Assembly: GCF_004208415.1 (NCBI RefSeq)
Contig: NZ_CP035758.1
Location: 7,378,001-7,442,000, forward strand
Reading direction: 5' to 3'
Length of the DNA: 64,000 nt
DNA from: Ktedonosporobacter rubrisoli
Lineage (GTDB): Bacteria; Chloroflexota; Ktedonobacteria; Ktedonobacterales; Ktedonobacteraceae
Shown here: in pieces, positions 24,832 through 33,069 of the stretch
Numbering within the stretch: the stretch's first letter is position 1
How the letters are laid out: every line of letters starts with the position of its first letter
Notes under the pieces: model-generated
Seen by the model: only the letters and a program-made list of their open reading frames with translations
Databases searched by the model: none
Told to the model about the DNA's origin: nothing
Translations under genes and position numbers: made by a program

Positions 24832-25530
24832 ATGCTAGATAAACGACAGCCAGAACCCGGGATTCGGGTAGTGATTGCTGACGATCACTTCATTGTGCGC
24901 GAAGGACTGCACCTGATCCTTGACGGGGAGAGCGACTTTGTGGTGGTTGGGGAGGCTAAGGATGGGGCTCAGGCCGTCCAACTGGTGGAAGAATTGCAGC
25001 CCGATGTCGTCTTGATGGATCTACGGATGCCGGGTATGGATGGGCTAGAAGCCATTGAGCTTATTCATCACCGCTGGCCCCAGGTAGCTCTTGTGATCCT
25101 GACGACCTATAGCGGCGACGAGCTGATGTTGCGTGGCTTGCGTGCTGGTGCGGCTGGCTATTTGCTAAAGGATGTCAGCCGTGCCACGCTCTATCAAACG
25201 GTGCGGGCTGCAGCCGCTCAGGCAACGTTGATCCCAACTGAGATCATGCAGCGTTTGCTCAATCTGAGCGCCCAACCACAGATCCAATCTTGCGAGGCTG
25301 AGCAAAGAAAGCCTGCTCAGCTGCAGAAACAAGCTATAACCGGACGTGAGCGGGAGGTACTTCGCGATGTTGCGCGCGGCTGCCGCAATAAAGAGATAGC
25401 CCGGCGCCTGGGGATTAGCGAGCCAACGGTAAAATCGCATCTCGCCAGCATCTACTATAAGCTTGGCGTTGATTCGCGCGCCTCGGCCGTGGCTGTGGCG
25501 CTTCAGCGCGGCTGGCTAAACCCTGGATAG
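24832..25530 (+). CDS. NarL/FixJ-family response regulator
   Basis: A 232-residue regulator with an N-terminal receiver domain (acidic pair Ala-Asp-Asp-His near residue 16, phospho-acceptor Asp63 in Leu-Met-Asp-Leu-Arg-Met-Pro-Gly, Lys in Leu-Leu-Lys-Asp) and a C-terminal LuxR helix-turn-helix (Thr-Gly-Arg-Glu-Arg-Glu-Val-Leu-Arg...Thr-Val-Lys-Ser-His-Leu). The linker is long and Gln-rich. It is encoded directly after the histidine kinase. Targets are unknown; no conserved operator was identified nearby. Confidence 0.92.
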   Translation: MLDKRQPEPGIRVVIADDHFIVREGLHLILDGESDFVVVGEAKDGAQAVQLVEELQPDVVLMDLRMPGMDGLEAIELIHHRWPQVALVILTTYSGDELMLRGLRAGAAGYLLKDVSRATLYQTVRAAAAQATLIPTEIMQRLLNLSAQPQIQSCEAEQRKPAQLQKQAITGREREVLRDVARGCRNKEIARRLGISEPTVKSHLASIYYKLGVDSRASAVAVALQRGWLNPG

Positions 25531-25544
25531 TTGGGCTCAAAAGC

Positions 25545-26399
25545 TTAGCCGATGCACTCGATAAGGCGCTCAATCTGCTCAGGGTCCGAGCTCCAACTAT
25601 AGAACATGAGCTCATCGGCGCCAATATCGCGAAAAGCAGCGATGGCATCGCGCGCTTGCTGGCGTGAAGTCAACATATCGCGGGCTTTGTAATCGGCAAA
25701 GGGGCCGAAGATGGAATAGTAATCGTAGACGGCCTGTCGCGCCTGCTCACTATCCTGCGTCTCTAAAGCCATATTCACCTGACCAATGAGGCGAGGTTTG
25801 CCTGCTCGGCCGGCTTCCTGCCAGGCTTTTTCGACTGCTCGGAAGGCCTGGGCAGCATGAGCAGCGCTATCGTTCCCATTAAGATGTCCGTCTGCCAAAC
25901 TGGCGGCGCGCGCAATGGCCGCGGGCGAATCCCCTCCCAGAATAAGCTCAGGGCCTCCGGCCTGGTGAGGACGCGGACCGATAGGGCCAACCTGCTCGTT
26001 GAGCGCCTGCCCAGACCAGAGGCGTTTGAGCTGGATCAATTGCTCATCGAAGCGCTTGCCACGCTTTTTATATTCTACCTCGGCGGCCAGGAAATCATCT
26101 TCCCTGATCCCAACGCTCAGCCCCAGCGTAAGGCGGCCCTGCGCGAATGCATCAAGGGTCGCACATTCTTTGGCCAAAATGCTTGTAGTGCGTAAAGGAG
26201 CGAGGAGCACCTCAGTCATCAGGCGCACGCGCGTCGTTACTGCGGCCGCCATCGCCAGGGTGATCAGGGGCTCGTAATTGGAGTAGACGAGCCGATCATA
26301 GATGCCCAGGCTGGAAAAGGGGCCGGCATCTATGCGCCTGGCCCAGGTGAAGAGCTGTTCGGGATGCTCGAATTGAGGAATGCCTATACCTATTTTCAT
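25545..26399 (-). CDS. LLM-class flavin-dependent oxidoreductase
   Basis: A 284-residue single-domain member of the luciferase-like monooxygenase family, probably using F420 or FMN. Characteristic parts are the N-terminal Lys-Ile-Gly-Ile-Gly-Ile-Pro-Gln strand, an Ala-Lys-Glu-Cys-Ala-Thr-Leu-Asp segment around residue 75, Gly-Arg-Leu-Thr-Leu-Gly-Leu-Ser-Val-Gly near 90, and the C-terminal Gly-Ala-Asp-Glu-Leu-Met. It is convergent with the response regulator gene, only 14 bp apart. An AAAGG lies 12 bases before the ATG. The substrate is unknown. Confidence 0.88.
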   Translation of the reverse strand: MKIGIGIPQFEHPEQLFTWARRIDAGPFSSLGIYDRLVYSNYEPLITLAMAAAVTTRVRLMTEVLLAPLRTTSILAKECATLDAFAQGRLTLGLSVGIREDDFLAAEVEYKKRGKRFDEQLIQLKRLWSGQALNEQVGPIGPRPHQAGGPELILGGDSPAAIARAASLADGHLNGNDSAAHAAQAFRAVEKAWQEAGRAGKPRLIGQVNMALETQDSEQARQAVYDYYSIFGPFADYKARDMLTSRQQARDAIAAFRDIGADELMFYSWSSDPEQIERLIECIG

Positions 26400-26768
26400 G
26401 GTTCAAAGTAACCTTTCTTTGTGAAAATTGTGCTGCTTTGTTTTTGCTTTGATAGCTATAAGTTTAGCGCGCTTTTGGGGGACGTACTTCATGCAATCTG
26501 GTGATTAAGTGGATGATTATTGCAGCTCTGCAAGCAATTAGTAAGAGGTATGTGCCGGGAAAGCAAGGGATTGGTACGTTCTTCCTCAGAGGCTCTCTTC
26601 AATCAGTGCAGTTGCTTAATTGCACCTCAGCCGCGCCACTTTTCGCAAACCAGAAGTGAGCAAGGCAAGAGCTAATGTCGGTGCTCCTGGGCAAGGCTAG
26701 TCAGATTCTGGGTGGTTATGCGCGGCTGAAGTGAAACTACATTTGGGATCACCTGTGAATTAATCTTG
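26400..26768. other. intergenic region with an imperfect inverted repeat
   Basis: About 370 bp without a supported gene. A 17-base segment at 26620-26636 (core TCAGCCGCGC) recurs inverted at 26720-26736 with 15 of 17 matches, enclosing 83 bp. It could be a structured RNA, a pair of operators or debris of a small mobile element. There is no transposase-like frame inside. Confidence 0.35.
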
Positions 26769-27308
26769 CTAGCCTCTCATGAGCTGATGTGCACGGAAGC
26801 CACGCCAGAGGGCGAACGAAGCCCAGATGATTGTGGCAGCCATCACAGAGTCACCAACAACGTCTATGTTCGGGCTACCTTCAAAGAAGTGTGGCATATA
26901 GGTGGCGAGGAGGATACCCTCAATGCTTATGGTTAGCATGGCTACGAGCATCGCCGCGATCATAATAGCTGCTGGCCACAAAGCCAGGCGCAGAACACGT
27001 TCGCTGAGCTCGCTGCGGGCGACGGCCAGGCTTAGCGTGATAGACGACGTTAGCACGAAAAGGAGGCCAAGGATGGCGTAAATGCCGCCATGAGGGTCAA
27101 AGCTTACAATCCAGGATCTGCTAATGACCAGAAGGGTGGCTATCGTGAAGATGAGCGTCATTATTGTAGAGAGACCTATAAGAGTGAGGATGTCGCGGCG
27201 CAGGGAGGCCAGAGCCTGCTTGATGGCGACGAAGAGGATGGGCAGCCCGGTGACCAGCATCATCAGGAAGGCAATCTCGCCGGCGGCCCGGCCAATGTGA
27301 TAGAGCAT
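26769..27308 (-). CDS. membrane protein, downstream half of a frameshifted gene
   Basis: A 179-residue open frame with five transmembrane segments (for example Phe-Leu-Met-Met-Leu-Val-Thr-Gly-Leu-Pro-Ile-Leu and the C-terminal Ala-Ala-Thr-Ile-Ile-Trp-Ala). Reading upstream in the same frame past the ATG gives a further protein-like stretch (Asn-Pro-Ile-Ala-Thr-Ala-His-Pro-Gln-Val-Asp) up to a T7 run, where it would join the 27311-27730 frame by a -1 shift. Together they make one membrane protein of about 320 residues of the type that follows PadR regulators in Ktedonobacteria. The ATG has no ribosome-binding site, supporting this reading. Confidence 0.6.
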   Translation of the reverse strand: MLYHIGRAAGEIAFLMMLVTGLPILFVAIKQALASLRRDILTLIGLSTIMTLIFTIATLLVISRSWIVSFDPHGGIYAILGLLFVLTSSITLSLAVARSELSERVLRLALWPAAIMIAAMLVAMLTISIEGILLATYMPHFFEGSPNIDVVGDSVMAATIIWASFALWRGFRAHQLMRG

Positions 27309-27310
27309 GT

Positions 27311-27730
27311 CTACTTGCGGATGAGCAGTGGCAATAGGATTCCACTGCGCGAGGGGATTATGACTCCCTGGAAAAAAAGCCAGGGGAAGCCGAAGAGCAC
27401 AAAGGCAAGAAAGATCATAATGATAGATTGGCGTTGTATACGCAGCATATGCAGCATCCTTTCATCTATGACTAACGCTTGCTGTAACTCATAGAGATGC
27501 TCCGCTAACATTCCCCCGACAACTTCGCCGTATAGAGGCAGCCAGAGGCGCATTACCCCCCACGCGCCTTGCTGTTGATAGGCATCCCGGCAGCACTGAC
27601 GAAAGCTCTGGAGAATTGGCGGAGCATACTCGCGGCAGAACTCGGCTGGTCCCAGCCAGAGCAGCCATTGATAGAAGCGGATGGAAGAGGCGACAATCCA
27701 GGGTGAAGGCTGTGTGGTCCGTCTGGTCAT
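27311..27730 (-). CDS. membrane protein, upstream half of a frameshifted gene
   Basis: A 139-codon frame. The N-terminal part (Leu-Leu-Trp-Leu-Gly-Pro-Ala-Glu-Phe-Cys-Arg-Glu-Tyr) is the cytoplasmic prefix seen in PadR-associated membrane proteins, followed by one transmembrane helix ending Phe-Gly-Phe-Pro-Trp-Leu-Phe-Phe. After the T7 run the residues become unlike the family and a TAG follows. Its ATG overlaps the TGA of a PadR-like remnant (ATGA), indicating translational coupling in the ancestor. It is best regarded as the first half of a gene broken, or recoded, at 27372-27378. Confidence 0.55.
   Translation of the reverse strand: MTRRTTQPSPWIVASSIRFYQWLLWLGPAEFCREYAPPILQSFRQCCRDAYQQQGAWGVMRLWLPLYGEVVGGMLAEHLYELQQALVIDERMLHMLRIQRQSIIMIFLAFVLFGFPWLFFQGVIIPSRSGILLPLLIRK
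27372..27378 (-). other. T7 homopolymer at the frameshift point
   Basis: On the minus strand the zero-frame codons read CTT TTT TTC, which places the heptamer T-TTT-TTC in the X-XXY-YYZ register of a -1 slippery site. A -1 shift here restores one long reading frame across the two membrane-protein halves. A mutation, a sequencing error or true recoding would all look like this. Confidence 0.5.
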
Positions 27731-27950
27731 ATGTTTTCCTCCAACGATGGTTGCCAGCCCTGAAGTCCCGGTCTACTACGAGCAAGAGCAATCGCTCTCT
27801 CTAAACGCTGTGTCTCAGCCAGTGCAACATGCTTCCCAAAGGCGCTCAGGCGATAGTAGCGTCGGCGTTCATCTGTTAGTCAGTCTCTACGCTTCTGGCA
27901 TAGCCTCTCTAAATACCGCCTGTTTCCTCTTCAATTACGAGCTTTTGCCT
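27727..27950 (-). pseudogene. PadR-family regulator remnant
   Basis: Reading from 27879 down to a TGA at 27727-27729 gives about 50 residues matching the end of a PadR winged-helix regulator: Asp-Glu-Arg-Arg-Arg-Tyr-Tyr-Arg-Leu-Ser-Ala-Phe-Gly-Lys, then an Arg/Ala-rich dimerisation helix. Immediately upstream an in-frame TGA interrupts it. A second frame around 27909-27950 contains Leu-Val-Ile-Glu-Glu-Glu, like the wing that normally precedes this motif. The N-terminal DNA-binding helices are missing. It is therefore a truncated, frameshifted relic that once preceded the membrane-protein gene, with overlapping stop and start codons. Confidence 0.6.
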
Positions 27951-28018
27951 TCTATACTAGCAGTAGGCAGAGAAGTTTACATAAAGTCAGCAGGCAAATG
28001 AAGAAAAGGAGAAATCCA

Positions 28019-29224
28019 ATGCAGGATGCTCTACCCCTGGCAAACTTCCAGAAGAGTGCTGATAGTATGCGCCCCGATGTGCTGATCATCGGCGGGGGCG
28101 TGGTTGGCTGCAGTGTGGCCTATCATCTCACGGCGCGTGGTTGTCGTAACGTGCTGGTGCTTGAGCGCAACACTGTAGGGAGCGGCTCCACAGGAAAAGC
28201 CGCCGGAGGCATTCGCCAGCAATTTTCCCACGCCGCTAATATTCAGCTTTCGATGTATGCCGTTGACTTCTTCACTCACTTTCATGAGCGCCTGGGCCTG
28301 GAGGCCGACGAAGGCGGGGTCGAATTCCATCAGGTGGGCTATCTCTTTTTGCTCTCAACTGACGAAGAGCTAGCGCAGTTTCGCCAGAGTGCCAACCTGC
28401 AACGCAGCTTTGGGTTGCCAGTCGAAGTGCTCACGGCCACCCAGCTTGCCGAGCGTTATCCCTGGCTGAATGCCGAGGGCCTGCTTGGTGCTACCTATTG
28501 TCCAACCGATGGCTATGGTAGCCCGCATGAGGTCAATCAGGCCTTTGCTAAGGTTGCACGTCGGCAGGGGGCGCGTATCCTGGAAGGTACCACTGTACAG
28601 GCCATCAAGCGCGAGGGCGCACATATCGTCTCGGTCGAGACCGATAAAGGCAGCATCTCTCCTGGTACTGTTGTATGTTGCGCCGGAGCCTGGAGCGCCG
28701 AACTGGGCCGCATGCTGGGCATCGAGATCCCCATCTCTCCTTTGCGCCGTATGTGCTTTATGACCGATCCATTTGAGGCCTTGCCTCATGATGCTCCGAT
28801 GACGATTGAGGTCAGCAACACCTTCCATTTCCGGCCAGAAGGTCCCGGCTTTATGCTAGGAGCAAGCGACCAGCAAGAACCCTTTGGCTTCAAGACTGAG
28901 GTGAACTGGCAATGGCTCGATACTGTCGTGGAGGATGCGGTACGGCGTGTGCCCGCCTTTGAGCAGGCCCGCATTCAAGGCGGTTGGGCCGGCCTATATG
29001 AGACAACCCCTGACGACAATGCGATCATTGGAGCGGTACCAGGCCTCGAAAACTTCCTCATCGCCGCAGGCTTTAGCGGCCACGGCTTCATGCAGAGCCC
29101 GGCAACTGGTCTGGTAATTAGCGAGCTTATCCTGGATGGCAAAGCGCATACCATTCCTATCGAGGCGCTGAGCATCGAACGTTTTGCCAGCGGCAGCTTA
29201 CTCCCGGAAAGAAATATTATCTAG
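28019..29224 (+). CDS. FAD-dependent oxidoreductase (DAO family)
   Basis: ATG 28019, 7 bases after AAAAGGAG, gives about 401 residues; ATG 27998 lies just before that signal. The N-terminal FAD-binding motif is Ile-Gly-Gly-Gly-Val-Val-Gly-Cys-Ser, followed by the Glu that binds ribose in Leu-Glu-Arg-Asn. The sarcosine/glycine oxidase-like pattern continues with Gly-Lys-Ala-Ala-Gly-Gly-Ile-Arg-Gln-Gln-Phe near residue 60 and the C-terminal Gly-Phe-Ser-Gly-His-Gly-Phe-Met-Gln-Ser-Pro. Such enzymes oxidise secondary or primary amines of amino acids with FAD. No glycine-cleavage or proline genes are adjacent, so the substrate is not assigned. Confidence 0.9.
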   Translation: MQDALPLANFQKSADSMRPDVLIIGGGVVGCSVAYHLTARGCRNVLVLERNTVGSGSTGKAAGGIRQQFSHAANIQLSMYAVDFFTHFHERLGLEADEGGVEFHQVGYLFLLSTDEELAQFRQSANLQRSFGLPVEVLTATQLAERYPWLNAEGLLGATYCPTDGYGSPHEVNQAFAKVARRQGARILEGTTVQAIKREGAHIVSVETDKGSISPGTVVCCAGAWSAELGRMLGIEIPISPLRRMCFMTDPFEALPHDAPMTIEVSNTFHFRPEGPGFMLGASDQQEPFGFKTEVNWQWLDTVVEDAVRRVPAFEQARIQGGWAGLYETTPDDNAIIGAVPGLENFLIAAGFSGHGFMQSPATGLVISELILDGKAHTIPIEALSIERFASGSLLPERNII

Positions 29225-29404
29225 CTTTGCTAACACCTCGTTGTCCCCGTAGATCATCTTTTTCAGCTTACCTTCTACACATCCAATTGAATATAATAGG
29301 GAATAACCTTTTTATCAGCGAGCAGATAAATGCGCTCATAGAAGAGGCCAGGCAATAATGTCATTGTCCCTCTCGATACGCAGGAGTATAGGAGACGAAT
29401 AAAT

Positions 29405-30802
29405 ATGTATTTTCAACAGATCACACGTCAGGATATCGGATGTGCCACCTATCTTGTGGGCTCCAATCAGACCGGGGAAGCGGCAGTAATCGATCCGCGT
29501 ATTGACCTGGTAAAGGAGCTATTAGCTCTGCTGGAGCGGGAAGGTTTGCACCTCAAATATATAGTTGAGACGCACAATCATGCCGATCATGTCTCAGGAC
29601 ATCATCAGCTGGCCCAGCGCACCGGTGCGACTATCGCGGTTCATGCTCTGGCAGGCGTGGCCTATCCTCATCTGGCCTTGCAGCATAACGATGAGCTTAC
29701 GTTGGGAGAGGTGCATTTACGCATCATCCATACGCCCGGCCATCGTCCCGAGCATATTGCCGTGGCAGTTATCGACAGCTCACGAGGCGCTGATCCCTGG
29801 CTGGTGCTCACTGGCGATTCGCTCTTTATCGGTGACGTGGCGCGCCCAGATCTGGCTGTAGCTGGCAAAGAAGGAGCTCGTGAGCTCTACCGCAGCCTGC
29901 ATGAGCAACTATTGGCTTTACCGGATGGTACCATGGTCTATCCTGGCCACCTGGCTGGTTCCCTCTGCGGCAGAGTCAATAATCGTATGACCGGGACAAG
30001 CATTGGCTTTGAACGGCATCTTAATCCGGCCCTGGCCATTGCCTCTCCCGAGGAATTTGTGCAATATATGAACGAGAACCTGCCTCAGCGCCCACCCAAT
30101 CTTGATCGCATTGTAGCGCTCAATAAGGCAGCCTCGATTCCTCCCATCGCTCCTCTTGACGCGCTCTCGGCCCAGGAAATATCCCAGCGCCAGGCTCAGG
30201 GTGCCCAGGTGCTCGATGTGCGCTCAGTGCAGCAGTTTGCGGCGGGCCATGTTCCGGGAGCGCTTTCTATCCCTCTGGACGCGGGACAATTCCAGAATCG
30301 CGCGGGCCATCTCATTTCTGCCGAGACTCCCTTGTTACTGGTGGCCAGCTCCCAGGAAGAGGCGCACCGTGCTCAGGCCGCCCTGGCCGTCATTGGCTAT
30401 ACCAACGTGGCGGGTATGCTGTCCGGAGGAATAGAGGCCTGGCAGCAGGCTGGCTACGAGGCCCAGAGCTTGCCTTCTATCACTGTACAGCAATTGCAGG
30501 AGAAAAAGATGGGTGAGCCAGAACTGCAGATAGTGGACGTGCGCGACCCTGATGAGTGGGAGGCAGGCCATATTGAGGGAGCCGTGCATATCCCTCTGTT
30601 TACGCTCCCCCAGAAGCTCAATTCTCTGGATGCCAAACGTCCAACCGCACTTATCTGCGGCAGCGGGCTACGCAGCACGATTGCCTCTAGCCTCTTACAA
30701 TCTAAGAATTGGTCCCAGCTCTATAATACCGAGGGCGGAATGAGCGCCTGGAATTCCGCCCAGCTTCCTACACACACAGACGAAAAGGTGAGCAGAGCCT
30801 GA
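29405..30802 (+). CDS. MBL-fold persulfide dioxygenase-like protein with two rhodanese domains
   Basis: A 465-residue fusion. Residues 1-240 form an ETHE1/YcbL-like metallo-beta-lactamase with Thr-His-Asn-His-Ala-Asp-His, Thr-Pro-Gly-His and Gly-Asp-Ser-Leu-Phe-Ile-Gly-Asp. Two rhodanese domains follow, at about 255-355 and 360-455. The first lacks a catalytic Cys (its loop reads Val-Ala-Ser-Ser-Gln-Glu), whereas the second has Cys in Ile-Cys-Gly-Ser-Gly-Leu-Arg. It likely oxidises glutathione or related persulfide to sulfite and moves the sulfane sulfur, detoxifying sulfide in the cytoplasm. It is monocistronic and followed by a terminator. Confidence 0.92.
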   Translation: MYFQQITRQDIGCATYLVGSNQTGEAAVIDPRIDLVKELLALLEREGLHLKYIVETHNHADHVSGHHQLAQRTGATIAVHALAGVAYPHLALQHNDELTLGEVHLRIIHTPGHRPEHIAVAVIDSSRGADPWLVLTGDSLFIGDVARPDLAVAGKEGARELYRSLHEQLLALPDGTMVYPGHLAGSLCGRVNNRMTGTSIGFERHLNPALAIASPEEFVQYMNENLPQRPPNLDRIVALNKAASIPPIAPLDALSAQEISQRQAQGAQVLDVRSVQQFAAGHVPGALSIPLDAGQFQNRAGHLISAETPLLLVASSQEEAHRAQAALAVIGYTNVAGMLSGGIEAWQQAGYEAQSLPSITVQQLQEKKMGEPELQIVDVRDPDEWEAGHIEGAVHIPLFTLPQKLNSLDAKRPTALICGSGLRSTIASSLLQSKNWSQLYNTEGGMSAWNSAQLPTHTDEKVSRA

Positions 30803-30817
30803 GCTTGACCAGGGGAG

Positions 30818-30871
30818 AAAGATTGGCACAAATCAGCCATGTAGTTGCTAGTCCCAATCTTTTTCCCTTTT
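30818..30871 (+). terminator. probable terminator of the MBL-rhodanese gene
   Basis: A 9-bp stem (AAAGATTGG and complement at 30854-30862) with a 27-base loop, followed by a T-rich tract, 15 bp after the stop codon. The long loop lowers confidence. Confidence 0.5.
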
Positions 30872-31040
30872 GCACCATCGCCAGGCGACAAAAACAAGCT
30901 CTGGCATACCTTCCCCATTGAGAAGGGTTGGGCAGAACATGAAATTGTGATATGGTCGCATTTAATATACAGTTAATGATAGAGATGTTTGTAGATTCCT
31001 GCCAGGCAGGTTAGATGGTTCATAGGAAGTTCTCTTGCTC

Positions 31041-32159
31041 TTACGCTTCAGGCTTCGGGGTTGCGGCCAAACGAGCCAGCCAATCCTTGGTGCGATCCTG
31101 AGTGAGAACTTCCAGGACTTCGAGCTGACCGGGAATGAAAGGGAAGTAGCGACCAGCACTCCACGTACGATTGTAGGGTGGAGGACCTAGAAGGATCACG
31201 CGGGTGCCCTCGTAGGTAGCAATATCGGCAGGTGTGCCTTCATTCCAGATCCAGTAGTGAGAGGCTGTGTCGCCAGTGGGCAATGTGCCGTCTGGTTGGA
31301 GGCCCTGCCAGTTCCAGAGGTTGAAGACTCCTTGAGCAATGGGAAACTTGCGGTTTTCTTCAACGGTATGTGGACACGGGCCATCCTTCGCGGCAGCGAC
31401 AACTATGGGATTGGGACGATTGCCGGGGAGCCAGCCTTGAGCAGTATCACCAATTAACGCGTCAGCCAGCAGGGTGTGCAGTTGGAAATTATCACCAAGA
31501 CCGCTAATGCGCACGCGGTAGCCGCGTCGGAGAGCTGGATGAAGGACAATCAGCTCCTCGTTCTCCAGGATCTGGAGAAGTTTGCGGATGCACTCGATGG
31601 TTGAGTTCTGGACAGGGAACGCCTGCAGGGCAGTGGTAAAAGGTTCGTAGGTTCCGATGACCTGGCGCATACGAGCGTCATGCATCAGAATAGCTAGAGC
31701 CGCATTACAAAGCATCTCCAGAGCAGACCAGGCCTGAGCCTCCTCTGGCATTTGCGTACCGACCTGCTCGCCATACGCTTCGACGCAGAGTTCAGCGTCC
31801 TCAGGATCGGATGTTTCGGTGGGTCGAGTGCGAGCCGCATCCTGGCAAGCGCGAACGAACGGAGCAGCCAGTTGCAGAGCATCATAGGTACGCTGAAAGA
31901 TTGCCGGAGCAACTTCGTCGATACGACCACCCTGCTCGATCAAGGCTCCGCAACCTACGGCAAGCAGGGCTGCGGGCAGTAATGGCAGGTTGCTCACCAA
32001 CTCTTCCAGACGCTGCAAAGCCGCATCCAGATCTTCACGTGAAGCGTTCGTAGCCTGCAGCATGATTTGCTGAAGCCCGCTCTGTAGTTCATGCATGCCG
32101 AATGAGCGGCCCCTTATCTGTGCGAAAAGTTGATCAATAGCAGTGGATAATGAACTCAT
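31041..32159 (-). CDS. hypothetical protein
   Basis: A 372-residue soluble protein not recognised by eye, with a good GGAGGT 12 bases upstream of its ATG. The first 190 residues look all-helical and rich in Leu/Ala; a Leu-Leu-Pro-Ala-Ala-Leu-Leu-Ala-Val-Gly-Cys-Gly segment near residue 60 may be a buried helix. The second half is richer in Trp, Pro and Gly, with an Asn-Leu-Trp-Asn-Trp-Gln-Gly motif and a His-Tyr-Trp-Ile-Trp segment, suggesting a beta or carbohydrate-binding-like fold. No catalytic signature, signal peptide or certain transmembrane helix is seen. It stands alone between two long intergenic regions. Confidence 0.7.
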   Translation of the reverse strand: MSSLSTAIDQLFAQIRGRSFGMHELQSGLQQIMLQATNASREDLDAALQRLEELVSNLPLLPAALLAVGCGALIEQGGRIDEVAPAIFQRTYDALQLAAPFVRACQDAARTRPTETSDPEDAELCVEAYGEQVGTQMPEEAQAWSALEMLCNAALAILMHDARMRQVIGTYEPFTTALQAFPVQNSTIECIRKLLQILENEELIVLHPALRRGYRVRISGLGDNFQLHTLLADALIGDTAQGWLPGNRPNPIVVAAAKDGPCPHTVEENRKFPIAQGVFNLWNWQGLQPDGTLPTGDTASHYWIWNEGTPADIATYEGTRVILLGPPPYNRTWSAGRYFPFIPGQLEVLEVLTQDRTKDWLARLAATPKPEA

Positions 32160-32620
32160 GGTGAACTACGACCTCCAGCCATTATTGATGGCTCTCTCCT
32201 CTTGTGGGGAAGATAACAGCAGACGCAAGCAGGGTTGCTGCTTCCTTCTCTGTAAAAAGAGAGAATCTATTCTTCTGAATATTGCTATGTTTATTTAAGG
32301 ACTTATTCTAGCACCGTCCGGAGAAGTTGGAAATCTCTCTGCCATCCAGGAACGCAAAACCATCTGGCAGAAGACCAAAAGAAAATGCATCAGATGAACT
32401 TATGCGAAGCGAAAACGGGAGTTGTGGTGACATACCCCCACCTGAAGGTGTTTTTCTCAAGTCTCTGACGGAAAATTAAATAACCCTGGCCATTGAGGCC
32501 CTTCGATTGCTATCGCCGCTACGTTGTGAGATACTACTTTCTATGGAGGCGAATCTAGTAGCAAACGAGCTTTTACTATTTCCTGTCTCTCGTAGCTATA
32601 GATGAGGAGTAAACCGGTCG
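32160..32620. other. intergenic region upstream of the VOC gene
   Basis: About 460 bp without a supported gene between two divergent genes. It holds weak hairpins, for example CACC-TGAA-GGTG followed by TTTTT around 32449-32465, and presumably promoters for both flanking genes. No riboswitch class was recognised. Confidence 0.35.
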
Positions 32621-33025
32621 ATGAAGCATGTAGTTGGCATTTCTGAAATTGTGCTTTGGACGGCAGATAAAGAGCGTGCCCTCGCTTTCTATCGTGATCT
32701 GCTCGGCCTGGAGGTTATTTCAAAGCCCACTTTGCCCAATGTATTTCTTAGAGTTGGTACTGGTAACGCCGGGATTCCCCAGATGATCGTTCTGGTTCCC
32801 AAGACTGAAGAGATCAAGGCTAAGCCAGCCGGCTATCAGCTTAACCATATGGCCTTGGAGTTGCCAGAGGACGAATTTGATGCACAACATAATGCCTTCG
32901 TCGCCGCTGGCATTACGCCGCGTGGGGGGAAGCATCCAGTTCTGGCCAGCCGCACGATGTATGTAGATGACCCTGATGGAAACGAGGTAGAGTTCATCTG
33001 CCGTGCTCCCGCTGAGGATAAGTAG
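32621..33025 (+). CDS. VOC-family protein (glyoxalase/dioxygenase superfamily)
   Basis: A 134-residue protein with the paired beta-alpha-beta-beta-beta modules of the vicinal oxygen chelate fold. The first half contains Ala-Leu-Ala-Phe-Tyr-Arg-Asp-Leu-Leu-Gly-Leu; the second holds a metal-ligand His in Asn-His-Met-Ala-Leu and the C-terminal Tyr-Val-Asp-Asp-Pro-Asp-Gly-Asn-Glu-Val-Glu-Phe, with Glu as a likely ligand. Members include glyoxalase I, extradiol dioxygenases and resistance proteins; this one cannot be assigned further. A FIST protein and a patatin follow in the same direction with short gaps (44 bp each), so it probably heads an operon. Confidence 0.88.
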   Translation: MKHVVGISEIVLWTADKERALAFYRDLLGLEVISKPTLPNVFLRVGTGNAGIPQMIVLVPKTEEIKAKPAGYQLNHMALELPEDEFDAQHNAFVAAGITPRGGKHPVLASRTMYVDDPDGNEVEFICRAPAEDK

Positions 33026-33069
33026 ACAAGACTGGCCTTCTCACTATGGCCACTGGATCAGGAAAAAGG

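Noticed and set aside
32033..32044. CTTCACGTGAAG palindrome in the hypothetical gene
   Set aside because: Lacks the outer GTT/AAC of parS, so only the common CACGTG centre is shared.
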